Shown here: in pieces, positions 27,430 to 35,596 of the stretch
Layout of the letters: each line of letters opens with the position of its first letter
Numbering within the stretch: position 1 is the first letter of the stretch
Source: DTPU01 sp963827855
Lineage (GTDB): Bacteria > Planctomycetota > Phycisphaerae > Sedimentisphaerales > Anaerobacaceae
NCBI GenBank assembly: GCA_963827855.1
Contig: CAWHBY010000002.1
Span: 992,001 to 1,056,000 of the forward strand
DNA length: 64,000 nucleotides
Direction: 5' to 3'
Notes under the pieces: generated by a model
What the model saw: only the letters and a program-made list of their open reading frames with translations
Databases searched by the model: none
What the model was told of the DNA's origin: nothing
Program-made: the position numbers and the translations under genes

Positions 27430-29154
27430 TCATCGCGACCCTGCGCCGAGACAGATGAGGTTCTGCTTGCTCCGGATGAACAGCCGGCCGGCAGCAAAGG
27501 CGGGCGACGCGCGGCACTCCTCGCCCAGCACACCGCGGGCTAGGTCTTTGAAGGCGGGCCCGGTCGCCAGCCACAGGAGCATGCCCTTCTCAGAGAGGAG
27601 CACGAGGCTGTCGCCCACGAGGGTCGGCGACGCCCGAAACCCCAGGTCCAGGGCCTTCTGGTACACGCTGGACCCGTCTGCCAGGCTGAGCACGGTGAGC
27701 GTGCCGTCCGTGTCCAGCAGGTAGACGTATTTGCCGTCGCTGACAGGGCTGGCTATATCGGGACCTCCCTTGTCGCTTTTCCAGACGATGCCGGAGGTCG
27801 TGACATCGCCACGGCCGTCGGTCCGCAGGGCCACGACCTTGGAGTAGGGCTCGATCACGATCACCTTGCCGTCGACGCAGATCGGCGAAGGCGCCATGTC
27901 GCCGCCCCCCACGTTGGCCCGCCAGAGCTCGTCGCCCGTGTTGGGGTCATAGGCGATCACCCAGGGATTGCCGGCCGTGATCAACTGAACTCCCGGGCCG
28001 ACCTTGGCCACGATGGGGCTGGTCCAACTACCGCCCACGGGCCTCGCCTTCTCCCAAACCGGGCGGCCCGTAGCCCCATTGAAGGCCATGATCTTCGACT
28101 TGGCCTGGTCTGCCTGGCCCTGGTCATACTGCACAATAACCTTGCCGCCAAAGACCTCCAGGGACGAGGCATACCCATAGGCGCTGTCAGGCACGCCCAG
28201 GCTCTTGGCCCAGGCCCGCTTTCCGGCAAGGTCAAAGGCCGCCAGGTCGCCGGTGGCGAAGATCACATACACGCGAACGCCGTCCGTGGCCATGGTCGGC
28301 GCGGCCAGTCCGGTCTCCTCCATGACCTCCAGATCTTTGGGAGCTGCTGTCGGGACGTCGCCGGTCCAGAGGAGCTTGCCTGTGGCCGCATCCAGACAGA
28401 AGACCTGGAGTCGCTCCCTGTCCGCACCGCTGAGAAACACCTTGTCGTTCCAGACGATGGGCGAGTTGTGACCCGGCAGCGGAATCGGGGTCGTCCACAG
28501 TATCGGCAGGCCTGTGGGCTGGAGGCCGAAGTCGGACGCCGCCAAGGCGAAAGGACTGAGGGCGTCACCCCGCGACCCTCGGAACCTGGACCAGTTCTTG
28601 CTGGACTGCTCCGCCGACGGCAGGGATGTCGCAGCCTCGGCCCGGACAAACTGCACGGCGGGATGCAGGGCCGCAGCCGCGCCTGCTGCGCCCAGGATCG
28701 CCAGACACCCAGTCACCGCCCACCTGGCGCGCCGGTCCTGGACGACCTGGGAGTCCTGTCCGCCGCGGTCGGCAGGTCGCGGAACCGGGCCTTCGAGGGA
28801 CCTGCTGGCCTTGAGGCCGACCAGCGCGAGGCCAGCACTGATGATGAGCAGCAGGCCGCACCTCCGCGAGAAGGCCGTCCATCGCAGCGTCTCCCTGCGG
28901 AGCTTCAGGTCGATCTGGCGGATCTCAGCGGCCTGGGCCTCAGCCCCATCGCCTGCCGCGGGCTGAAGGTTGATCGCGATGATCCTGTCCTGGCAGGCCC
29001 TGGAGGCCGCGGACCACCTGATGAAGTCGCCTGCAAGCAGGACAAAGAAGACCCCTGCAAAGGCCCCACAGACCATCGCCGCTGACAGGGCCGTGTGAGA
29101 CCACACAGTCGCAGGACGAGGCCGCACGGAGGTTCCGGGCAGGTTCTCTCTCAT
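27430..29154 (-). CDS. Membrane-anchored PQQ-like beta-propeller protein
   Basis: 574 residues. Three hydrophobic segments lie in the first 185 residues (AAMVCGAFAGVFFVLLAGDF, GLLLIISAGLALVGL, WAVTGCLAILGAAGAAAAL). A PQQ/BamB-type propeller then runs to the end, with blade motifs such as LDAATGKLLWTGDV, FNGATGRPVWEKA and YDPNTGDELWRANV. The propeller should face the periplasm. Without the quinoprotein catalytic residues in evidence, a structural or electron-transfer scaffold role is as likely as a dehydrogenase. It is the last gene of the redox cluster, and its start overlaps the stop of the iron-sulphur gene by four bases. Confidence 0.85.
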   Translation of the reverse strand: MRENLPGTSVRPRPATVWSHTALSAAMVCGAFAGVFFVLLAGDFIRWSAASRACQDRIIAINLQPAAGDGAEAQAAEIRQIDLKLRRETLRWTAFSRRCGLLLIISAGLALVGLKASRSLEGPVPRPADRGGQDSQVVQDRRARWAVTGCLAILGAAGAAAALHPAVQFVRAEAATSLPSAEQSSKNWSRFRGSRGDALSPFALAASDFGLQPTGLPILWTTPIPLPGHNSPIVWNDKVFLSGADRERLQVFCLDAATGKLLWTGDVPTAAPKDLEVMEETGLAAPTMATDGVRVYVIFATGDLAAFDLAGKRAWAKSLGVPDSAYGYASSLEVFGGKVIVQYDQGQADQAKSKIMAFNGATGRPVWEKARPVGGSWTSPIVAKVGPGVQLITAGNPWVIAYDPNTGDELWRANVGGGDMAPSPICVDGKVIVIEPYSKVVALRTDGRGDVTTSGIVWKSDKGGPDIASPVSDGKYVYLLDTDGTLTVLSLADGSSVYQKALDLGFRASPTLVGDSLVLLSEKGMLLWLATGPAFKDLARGVLGEECRASPAFAAGRLFIRSKQNLICLGAGSR

Positions 29155-30503
29155 GGCGTCAGCCTCCCTTGCTCACTCCCCTTTCGGCGCTGATGCTCCA
29201 TGGGACAATACACATAACACCGACCGCAGGCCACGCATGCGGCCCGGTCTGCCTCATAGCCCGATCGCCGCCGCCAGACCGAGAGCCTCACGCCCTTTGC
29301 AGCAATGACCAGACCCATGAAGACCCCGAGTCCGCACGCTGCCAGGCGATACCGGCCCGTCTGGCGGTCGGCACTCGCATACAGGTCGTCGAGCCCCTGG
29401 CCTGTCGCCCTGAATGCAGCGCTGGCGTCCGTGGCGCCCTGGATTGTGCCCTGCTCTTCCTGCCAGATCCTCTGGGCCAGCCTGACCGTGGGATCCATGC
29501 GGGCCAGTGCAGGCCCTGCAACCAGCCCCAGAATGCCGGCGGCCAGGATCAGGACAGGCGCCAGGCAGAGCCACCTGACCAGCCGCCTGCGGGCCGTGAC
29601 CTCGTATCCCTGGGGCCACTTCTGCGAAGGTCCCTGGATCGCGTCAAAGGGACAGGACCTCTCGCACAGGCCGCACTGGATGCAGTCATCGGGCGTGATG
29701 GTCACCCGTCTCCGCGAGAGCTTGGAGAGCAGTCTGAGGATCACGCCATACGGACAGAGGAACCTGCAGTAGGGACGGCCGACGAACAGGCCCACCACCA
29801 GCAGAGCCGCCCCCAGCACCAAGATTGCCACGTCGCCGCTGAGGCGAAAGATCGAGACAAAGGGGTCATACCTGCATACGACAAAGGCGCTACCCAGGGC
29901 CGCCCAGATCACGGCCAGGCCGAGATACAGGTAGGCCAGCACGCGCAGCCCTGCGTCCAGCCACCGGGCCACAGGCATGGGCCAGATCGTGACCATGTCC
30001 TGTACCGCGCCCAGCGGGCAGACGGCTGCGCAGAAGGTCCTGCCAAAGAAGAGGGTGAAGACCAGAGGCGCAACGAAGAACAGCACCACGGACAAGGGGA
30101 TGGCGTAGGTGCTGTCAAACAGGGCCAGGGCCACGTTCTGAATGGACCCGACCGGGCAGACGCAGCCCTTTCTCCAGAACCCAAAATACAGGATGGAGAA
30201 GACCGTCAATGCGAAGATCGCCTTTCGACTCCTCGCGCGGAGCACGAGATAGGACGCCAGACCCAGGGCTGCCACCAGGACACCGACGTCCACGTACTCC
30301 CACGCGATGGACCTGGCCGCAGGCGCAGTGAGTGACGGCCGCGCGTATTGGGTCTCAAACTGTGGAGGCGGAAACCGCTCCGTGCCCCACGCCACGACCG
30401 CACACCCCAGGACCACCCCCACCGCCGCAGGCAAAAGCCGGCCCATCCGCCCCGCGGTCTCCGTTTCTCCGTTTCTCCGTTTCTCCGTTTCGGCTGTTCT
30501 CAC
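29151..30503 (-). CDS. NapH/CcoG-like polytopic membrane 4Fe-4S protein
   Basis: About 450 residues with some seven membrane segments. GCVCPVGSIQN and FCAAVCPLGAVQD are the paired cysteine motifs of NapH/NosR-type membrane proteins. CIQCGLCERSCPFDAI is a soluble 4Fe-4S site, and CVACGRCYVYCPMEH closes the protein. By family it moves electrons across or along the inner membrane between the quinone pool and periplasmic partners. GTG 30503 overlaps the upstream stop as GTGA. It is followed by a repeat-encoded peptide (ETEKRRNGETETAG), so ATG 30446 may be the original start. Confidence 0.85.
   Translation of the reverse strand: MRTAETEKRRNGETETAGRMGRLLPAAVGVVLGCAVVAWGTERFPPPQFETQYARPSLTAPAARSIAWEYVDVGVLVAALGLASYLVLRARSRKAIFALTVFSILYFGFWRKGCVCPVGSIQNVALALFDSTYAIPLSVVLFFVAPLVFTLFFGRTFCAAVCPLGAVQDMVTIWPMPVARWLDAGLRVLAYLYLGLAVIWAALGSAFVVCRYDPFVSIFRLSGDVAILVLGAALLVVGLFVGRPYCRFLCPYGVILRLLSKLSRRRVTITPDDCIQCGLCERSCPFDAIQGPSQKWPQGYEVTARRRLVRWLCLAPVLILAAGILGLVAGPALARMDPTVRLAQRIWQEEQGTIQGATDASAAFRATGQGLDDLYASADRQTGRYRLAACGLGVFMGLVIAAKGVRLSVWRRRSGYEADRAACVACGRCYVYCPMEHQRRKGSEQGRLTP
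30464..30492. repeat. Short tandem repeat (TTTCTCCG units) inside a gene start
   Basis: Four tandem units of TTTCTCCG, the last variant TTTCGG. They are translated on the minus strand as ETEKRRNGETET at the N-terminus of the NapH-like protein, upstream of its first membrane segment. Confidence 0.75.
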
Positions 30504-31063
30504 GCCTGCCCCCCTTTGAACAGATAGGGCTGGTCCGCAGGCACCCGCCTGAACGCGCCCGAGGGACACCCGTCCGCGATCGAGCACGCGTTGCAGTTGA
30601 GGCACCGATCGTGCCGGACCTGGAGGTGCAGGGAACCGTTGCCGAAGGCATTGCAGCCCTTGACGCACTTGCCGCAGCCCACGCACAGCCTCTCGTCGAT
30701 CGTGTATTCGTAGTACGGGTCCTCCACGAACCGCCTGCGAAGCGCGCCCATGGGACAGAGCTGGTTCTCAGCCCCTTCGTCCAGGCTACGGGCCTTCGGA
30801 TCGAAGAACCCGAAACAGATCCTGCAATAGCCGCACATAGGGTGGGCGTGCACGCACTTGACCGCAGACTCCTGCAGCACGCAGTTTGTCGCACACCGGC
30901 CGCAGGCCACACACTTGGCCGGATCGATCTGCCAGACCGTCCGGCGGTTGCGTGACCGGGCGAGGCTGAGCCCGGTCAGTGCGCCCAGGCCCGCCAGGCA
31001 CCCTCCCCAGAGGGTTTCCGTCAGGAAGCTCCGCCGCGTCACAGCAGGACGTTTCTCAGCCAT
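30500..31063 (-). CDS. Tat-exported multi-cluster ferredoxin-like protein
   Basis: 187 residues from ATG 31063. The N-terminus has a twin-arginine signal (TRRSFLTE followed by a hydrophobic stretch), so it is folded with its clusters before export. Cysteine motifs: CVACGRCATNC, CGYCRICFG, CVGCGKCVKGC and CLNCNACSIADGC, giving up to four 4Fe-4S clusters as in NapG-like proteins. It lies directly before the NapH-like gene, so the two probably form a NapGH-like electron-transfer unit. There is no nitrate reductase nearby, so its terminal partner is unknown. Confidence 0.86.
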   Translation of the reverse strand: MAEKRPAVTRRSFLTETLWGGCLAGLGALTGLSLARSRNRRTVWQIDPAKCVACGRCATNCVLQESAVKCVHAHPMCGYCRICFGFFDPKARSLDEGAENQLCPMGALRRRFVEDPYYEYTIDERLCVGCGKCVKGCNAFGNGSLHLQVRHDRCLNCNACSIADGCPSGAFRRVPADQPYLFKGGQA

Positions 31064-31174
31064 TGCCGCATACCCCCCGTTCTCCCAGGAGTCGTCTTCT
31101 GTGTAGGTTAGTCGTAACACAGCCTCGAAAAGCGTGGATCAGGCATACACTATATGAATACACCTGCCCTGGGC

Positions 31175-32200
31175 TCATGGTTTCTTCTCGAAGATCCGTA
31201 TCCGGTTCTTGAAGGTATCCAGGACGTAGATCCTGCCCTGGCTGTCTGCTGCCACGTCGAATGCGCCAGACTGACATTGCTCCGGCGTCTGGCAGACCTT
31301 GCCGGGAGACCCGATCAACTGGCGGGGCCCTGCCACGACCCCCAGGAACCGGCCATCGGGCGTGAAGACCTTGACCCGCACCACGCCCTTCTCTGCGGTG
31401 ACGAATCCGCCGTCAGGCAACACGGCCAAGGCCACCGGATTGCAGCACCCGGTGAAGCCCTCCACGTCTGAGCCGAACCTGCCCCAGGACACCTCCAGTT
31501 GACCGTCAGCCGTGTAGGCCTCGACGCGGTGCCTGCCGGGGTTGACTGCTCGGAGCAGGCCATCCGGCGGCACGGCCAGGTCAAAGTGCGGAGTGGGCAC
31601 CACGAATCCCTCGATCCCCCGGTTGGCGTCCTTGTCGCCGATGCGGCCCAGGAGCCGGCCCTCCCGGTTGTAGTGAAGGACCGTCCTGTGGCCCGCGTCC
31701 GCCACGTACACGTCGCCTTTGAAGACGGCGATGCCGGTGACGACCGAGTCCGGCCATGGACAGGACCATGCCCCGCTCTGCTGGCCGGCCGCATCGTAGA
31801 CCTCCACGCGATCCTTGATCCCCACGTATACGGCGCCGCCCTCAGCCACTGCCAGGCACTGGGGCTGGGCCTCTTCCTCGCTGAACTCGATCGTCCTGGA
31901 CCGCTGGCCCTCAGGGTTGAACAACCGGACCTGACTGTCGCCCGCGGCATATACCGTGCCGTTGGCATCCACCGCAACGGCCGTGGCGTGTTTGAAGCCG
32001 GTCTCGATCCGCCGGTCTACTTCCTGATAGAGGATCTGATTGGCGTCCACCTCGGCGATGGAGTCGATCGTGTACTGGTACTGGACAGGCACGTCCCTGG
32101 CCCCGAAGAGATCCAGCCTGAACACCGTCCATACGGCCGCACCCAAGGCCGCTGCCAGGAGGAGGCCGATCACCACGCGGTTGTCTGCAGTGCCCGTCAC
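31175..32200 (-). CDS. Membrane-anchored NHL-repeat beta-propeller protein
   Basis: About 341 residues from a GTG at 32200. One N-terminal membrane anchor (RVVIGLLLAAALGAAVWTV) is followed by a six-bladed NHL propeller with units such as GVAVDANGTVYAAGDSQVRLF-like strands (AVAVDANGTVYAAG, GIAVFKGDVYVADAGH, FDVAADSQGRIYVLDT). The reading frame is open to 32332, but the extra residues (MEARSKRQEARSKSREAQ) come from a tandem repeat. It probably faces the periplasm and holds partners of the redox cluster. Confidence 0.8.
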   Translation of the reverse strand: MTGTADNRVVIGLLLAAALGAAVWTVFRLDLFGARDVPVQYQYTIDSIAEVDANQILYQEVDRRIETGFKHATAVAVDANGTVYAAGDSQVRLFNPEGQRSRTIEFSEEEAQPQCLAVAEGGAVYVGIKDRVEVYDAAGQQSGAWSCPWPDSVVTGIAVFKGDVYVADAGHRTVLHYNREGRLLGRIGDKDANRGIEGFVVPTPHFDLAVPPDGLLRAVNPGRHRVEAYTADGQLEVSWGRFGSDVEGFTGCCNPVALAVLPDGGFVTAEKGVVRVKVFTPDGRFLGVVAGPRQLIGSPGKVCQTPEQCQSGAFDVAADSQGRIYVLDTFKNRIRIFEKKP

Positions 32201-32234
32201 CTGATGACGAAGTCGCCCGCGACAGTGCGGCAGA

Positions 32235-32335
32235 GGCAAGAAGTAAGAAGTAAGAAGTAAGAGAGGAGAGGACCACGCCTGGGCTTCCCGGCTCTTGCTT
32301 CTTGCTTCTTGTCTCTTGCTTCTTGCTTCCATTCT
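32235..32335. repeat. Short tandem repeats (AAGTAAG and TTGCTTC) upstream of the NHL gene
   Basis: AAGAAGTAAGAAGTAAGAAG is followed 40 bases later by TTGCTTCTTGCTTCTTG and further TTGCTTCT copies. The two arrays are mutually complementary and can form a hairpin between the PQQ-like gene and the NHL gene. They add repeat-encoded residues in frame before the NHL protein. Confidence 0.75.
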
Positions 32336-32362
32336 TGCCTCCAGGGGAGCGGCGACACGTGA

Positions 32363-33796
32363 TCAGTGTGCGACGATATCCAGGCAGACCATCTTCTTGA
32401 GATCCCTGAGGATCAGTCTTCCAGAGACGAACGCCATGGGTCCCCAGGCATCCGGCCCCTCCAGGACCTTGGCGTGGCTGAGGGGAGCAAAGGCCGAAGG
32501 CGTAGCCGCAGCCAGGGTCAATAGTCCCTCATCGTCCATAACGTACAACAGACCGTTGGCGATCGCGTAAGGACCCAACCCAAAACGGTGCGCAGGGGTG
32601 CTGGTCCAGAGGACCTTGCCGTCCAGATCCAGGCACACCAACTGCTGATCCGGCCGCACTCCGTACAGGTGTCCCTCGTACAGGATCGGCGTGTGCTGGC
32701 TGGAGCCGAAGACCTCTGGCTTGAGCCTGTACACGGGTTCAGCGATGATCTTGCCGCCATCCTGCTTCAGTTGGAGCATCATCGCCCCTGCGTTGTATCC
32801 GCCTGACAGGAAGATCCGGCCATCGCCGACTGCGACGGGGGTCGGCACAGTCGCCAGGCTGATCTTCCAGTCCGGGTACTCCCAGAGCAGGCGGCCGTCA
32901 TCCGCAGCCACCCCTGCCACGCCACCGCTCGCGCACCAGACAAACATCCTCTGACCGCCGAAGTCCATGGGAATCAGCGAAGAGTGGGTCATGGCCCACT
33001 TCCGCGGGTTGGGCGTCTTCCACAGGATGCGGCCGTCGTTGCAGTCCACGGCCACGATCAAGGCATCGCCTCCAACGCCCAGGATCACCCGATTGGCGTC
33101 CATCAGCGGACACTCGCCTGCATACCAGTTCGGCACTGCGGCCTTGAAGTCGCGTACCAGGTCCATGCCCCAACGGAAGCTGCCGTCATTGGGGTCCAGG
33201 CACGCCACGTGGCACTTGGGCCCGAGCGTCACCACAGACCGGTCCGTGACTGCAGGCACGGTGCGGCTCATCCCGTGATTCCGCTTGACCTTGACCGGAT
33301 AGAAGTACCGCCAGATCTCCTTCCCGTCAGCCAGCGACAGGCACCGGATCGCATCGCCCTGCTTGGCCTCGTCGTAGTCCAGCACGTAGACCCGGCCGCC
33401 ACGTACCGCAGCACCTGCATACCCCTCACCGAGATCTACGGACCAGAGCACAGGCGGCCCCTGCTGCGGCCACTGCCTGGAGAGCGTCACATTGGGGTCC
33501 CTGTAGATCGCGTCCAGGCCCTCACCCCTGAACCAGGGCCAGGCGCCGACGATGGAGGCAGCGACTCCGGTCGACCGGGTCAGCTCGCCCTTGCCAGGGG
33601 CCTGGCTGGCCTGATCGCCCGAGGCCTGTACCTGGTTAGCGGCAATGGGTGTACGCAGAGCCAGATCCACGGCCACGTCTCGCGCAGCCAGCAGATAGAC
33701 CACGCCCAGGCCACCCAGGGCCATCAGACCGAATGGAACCACCTTTGCCAGCGAATCCAGCCTCACGTGCGCGAAGGCTCCTTGCATCCTGTTCAT
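32363..33796 (-). CDS. Membrane-anchored PQQ-like beta-propeller protein
   Basis: 477 residues. The N-terminal anchor VVPFGLMALGGLGVVYLLAA is followed by a seven- or eight-bladed BamB/PQQ-like propeller. Blade motifs include LADGKEIWRYFYPV, CNDGRILWKTPNPR, ADDGRLLWEYPD and LDLDGKVLWTS. It is the first gene of the redox cluster. Two cysteine-containing strands (CHVACLDPNDG, ALIVAVDCNDG) could hold a disulphide in the periplasm. No catalytic quinoprotein motif is obvious, so a scaffold role is possible. Confidence 0.84.
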   Translation of the reverse strand: MNRMQGAFAHVRLDSLAKVVPFGLMALGGLGVVYLLAARDVAVDLALRTPIAANQVQASGDQASQAPGKGELTRSTGVAASIVGAWPWFRGEGLDAIYRDPNVTLSRQWPQQGPPVLWSVDLGEGYAGAAVRGGRVYVLDYDEAKQGDAIRCLSLADGKEIWRYFYPVKVKRNHGMSRTVPAVTDRSVVTLGPKCHVACLDPNDGSFRWGMDLVRDFKAAVPNWYAGECPLMDANRVILGVGGDALIVAVDCNDGRILWKTPNPRKWAMTHSSLIPMDFGGQRMFVWCASGGVAGVAADDGRLLWEYPDWKISLATVPTPVAVGDGRIFLSGGYNAGAMMLQLKQDGGKIIAEPVYRLKPEVFGSSQHTPILYEGHLYGVRPDQQLVCLDLDGKVLWTSTPAHRFGLGPYAIANGLLYVMDDEGLLTLAAATPSAFAPLSHAKVLEGPDAWGPMAFVSGRLILRDLKKMVCLDIVAH

Positions 33797-34021
33797 CGCT
33801 AGATGGTTGAATCGTTAAGTGGCTAGAGGGTCGGACTGCCAACCCGCCCGTGCTGATGCAGAGACGCGTCTTCTGACCCCTGACCTATTCAACCTTTCAA
33901 CCATCTAACTGTTTAACCATCTGTCGAAGACAGGCCCCAGAGGGGCACATCACCACCCATAGCACTCGGCACCATGCTAGCAGGAACACCGGTATTGTGC
34001 AACCGACATGCCCTGCGGCCG
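33797..34021. other. Upstream region of the redox cluster with a CAACC/AACCATC repeat
   Basis: Contains AGATGGTTGAATCGTTAAG at about 33802 and TTCAACCTTTCAACCATCTAA plus TTTAACCATCT at about 33889-33922. These are inverted and tandem units of the same short repeat class seen elsewhere. Promoter elements for the minus-strand cluster presumably lie here, but I cannot point to a convincing pair. Confidence 0.5.
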
Positions 34022-34710
34022 CAGGGCAATCGCACAGTCGGCCTGCCTCAAAGAGACGTGAATTCTCTGTCATCCGCCGCAGGGGGACAGACCGATGCAG
34101 TCGCGGGCGTGACTGGCTGGGAAGCGTTCTTGGTTTTTGCCGCGAACCCCGCCAACCCCGCTAACGCTGGCGCGGGGGCGTGGGTGTTTGCCATACTCAT
34201 AGCTCCGCCGCCTGATCCACGGCTACGCCGTGCCTTGGGACTGCGTCCCAAGGGCGGCCTACGGAATGGGCCGCTTCTCCAGGCAAGCCTGGAGCGCGTC
34301 CCCTTCCTTGGCCTCGATCCTGCGGCTCAAGCTGCAGTGGAGCTGCCTTCTCCATAGTCTCAAAAAAGGATAGCATGCCGGGACCTCCGCACACAGACTG
34401 AGCCGTACGCATGCGAGCGAGCTGCTCTACGCGGGGCAAGCTCGCTTGCCCAAGCGGAGAGCAGCGAAGATCGCCCGGAAGGCAAGGCCTTCCGGTAGAC
34501 GCGAAGCGTCGCGTACGGCGATGCCACGGCTAAGTCCAATCTGCCGAAGCGGCGACAGCCGTTCGCGGAGTTGGCGGGGTTAGCGGCCAAAGCCTCCTTC
34601 AGTTCTCCTGGCCAACGCGACCACAGGCCGGGGCCACGAGAAAGGGCATCTGTGGCCAGGAACCTGTTCTCATCCTCACGATGTACGGGATGGACTTTGC
34701 GTTCGCCCTG
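34022..34710. mobile_element. Hairpin-array transposable element, family 1, copy 3 (689 bp)
   Basis: The ends CAGGGCAATCGCACAGTC and GACTTTGCGTTCGCCCTG are inverted repeats. The flanking 10-mers CCTGCGGCCG and CCTGCGGGCT agree at 8 of 10 positions. Block order equals copy 1: CATCCGCCGCAGG, GCGTTCTTGGTTTTTGCCGC, GCCTTGGGACTGCGTCCCAAG, TCCAGGCAAGCCTGGA, GGAAGGCAAGGCCTTCC and GACGCGAAGCGTCGCG. The right end removes the start of a DUF3795-type gene. Confidence 0.88.
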
Positions 34711-35111
34711 CCTGCGGGCTGTACTGTGGCTTGTGCACCAAGTACCAGTCCAAGGCGCCCAGCAGGTGCATCGGCTGTCAATTGGGCGAGCAGCATTCCT
34801 GGTGCAGTATCTGGAATTGCTGCGTGAAGAAGCACGGGTTCACCACCTGTGCCGAGTGCAGTGACGTCTTTGGCTGTGTCATCTTCCAGAGACGGAAGGT
34901 TGGAGACGCATGGCTGTCTCTGTTTATCCGTTCACCGTATCGGCTTGCGTTCGAGGAGAATGGGCACGATAGGCTTCTGCCCATGCGGCAACCGATCCAG
35001 ATGGATGTGGCAGTAGCTCTCGTGGTTGTAGATGCTCAGGACGTGTGTACAGTGGGGGAACATACACTTCCTGCCACCTTCCGAAGTCTTCAGTGCTTTT
35101 TGCATGGTTGA
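34711..35111 (+). pseudogene. DUF3795-type cysteine-rich protein, 5' end lost to a mobile element
   Basis: Reading from 34713 in frame gives CGLYCGLCTKYQSKAP, CIGCQLGEQHSWC, NCCVKKHGFTTCAECSDVFGC, the cysteine spacing of DUF3795 proteins. No start codon fits before CGLYC because the hairpin-array element ends at 34710. The typical family start lies only a few residues upstream, so the insertion cut the extreme 5' end. Similarity fades after about residue 65; the rest is antisense to a small minus-strand gene. Function of the family is unknown; metal binding is likely. Confidence 0.6.
34932..35105 (-). CDS. Small zinc-binding-like protein (57 aa)
   Basis: 57 residues from ATG 35105. The core RKCMFPHCTHVLSIYNHESYC followed by HIH is a C-x4-C-type and C-x2-H pair, suggesting one zinc site. 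I have a recollection of similar short motifs at the ends of planctomycete regulators but cannot name the family. It lies directly downstream of the cold-shock gene and its terminator. No strong ribosome binding site is visible, which lowers confidence. It overlaps the 3' part of the DUF3795 relic on the other strand, so at most one is real there. Confidence 0.5.
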   Translation of the reverse strand: MQKALKTSEGGRKCMFPHCTHVLSIYNHESYCHIHLDRLPHGQKPIVPILLERKPIR

Positions 35112-35114
35112 ATC

Positions 35115-35144
35115 CAAAAGAGGCCCTGCGATCCAGCAGGGCCT
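35115..35144 (-). terminator. Intrinsic terminator of the cold-shock gene
   Basis: On the minus strand AGGCCCTGC and GCAGGGCCT form a 9-bp stem around TGGATC, followed by CTTTTGG. It begins about 27 bases after the cold-shock protein stop at 35171. Confidence 0.85.
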
Positions 35145-35170
35145 GTTCTCGCGGAAGACTGAGGCTCTGA

Positions 35171-35374
35171 CTAGAGAGGGGCCACGTTGGTCGCACAAGG
35201 CCCCTTCTTGCCTTGCCCGATCTCAAACTGCACCTTCTGACCTTCGTCGAGCGATGCATAGCCTTGAGTCTTGATCTCAGAATGGTGGACAAACAGATCC
35301 TCGCCGCCGCCATCCGGAGTGATGAATCCATATCCCTTTGCCGCATTGAACCACTTGACTGTACCGTTGTTCAC
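35171..35374 (-). CDS. cspA: Cold-shock domain protein
   Basis: 67 residues, the usual length of a single-domain CspA-family RNA chaperone. RNP1 (KGYGFI) and RNP2 (DLFVHH) are both present. GTG 35374 starts VNNGTVKWFN and is preceded by AAGGAGAAACACTC, so it is preferred over the ATG at 35395. By family it binds single-stranded RNA and melts secondary structure. Followed by a clear terminator. Upstream lies an AT-rich leader consistent with a strong, possibly cold-responsive promoter. Confidence 0.95.
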   Translation of the reverse strand: MNNGTVKWFNAAKGYGFITPDGGGEDLFVHHSEIKTQGYASLDEGQKVQFEIGQGKKGPCATNVAPL

Positions 35375-35560
35375 GAGTGTTTCTCCTTGACCCATTGCGG
35401 GCCGTTGAGACAGTGCCTCTCATGCAGTTCCATGGGGAGACGCCCTTGAGAGGTCTGACAGACATCTCCCATCAGACAACCATTGTCCACAAAGAACCGG
35501 AATAAAGCAACTCAAAAAATCCAATTTATCCATATTTGTTTTGACACCAGGAACAGTCAT
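35375..35560 (-). promoter_or_regulatory. AT-rich promoter/leader region of the cold-shock gene
   Basis: Between the permease stop and the cold-shock start. Bases 35505-35545 are unusually AT-rich for this genome; on the minus strand they read AAACAAATATGGATAAATTGG and TTTTTTGAGTTGC. GGATAAAT is a candidate -10 region, without a convincing -35. The transcript would have a leader of over 100 bases, as is common for cold-shock genes. Confidence 0.4.
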
Positions 35561-35596
35561 CTGTTCTCTGGACTGGAAGCAGGTCGCCGTCCCTTT

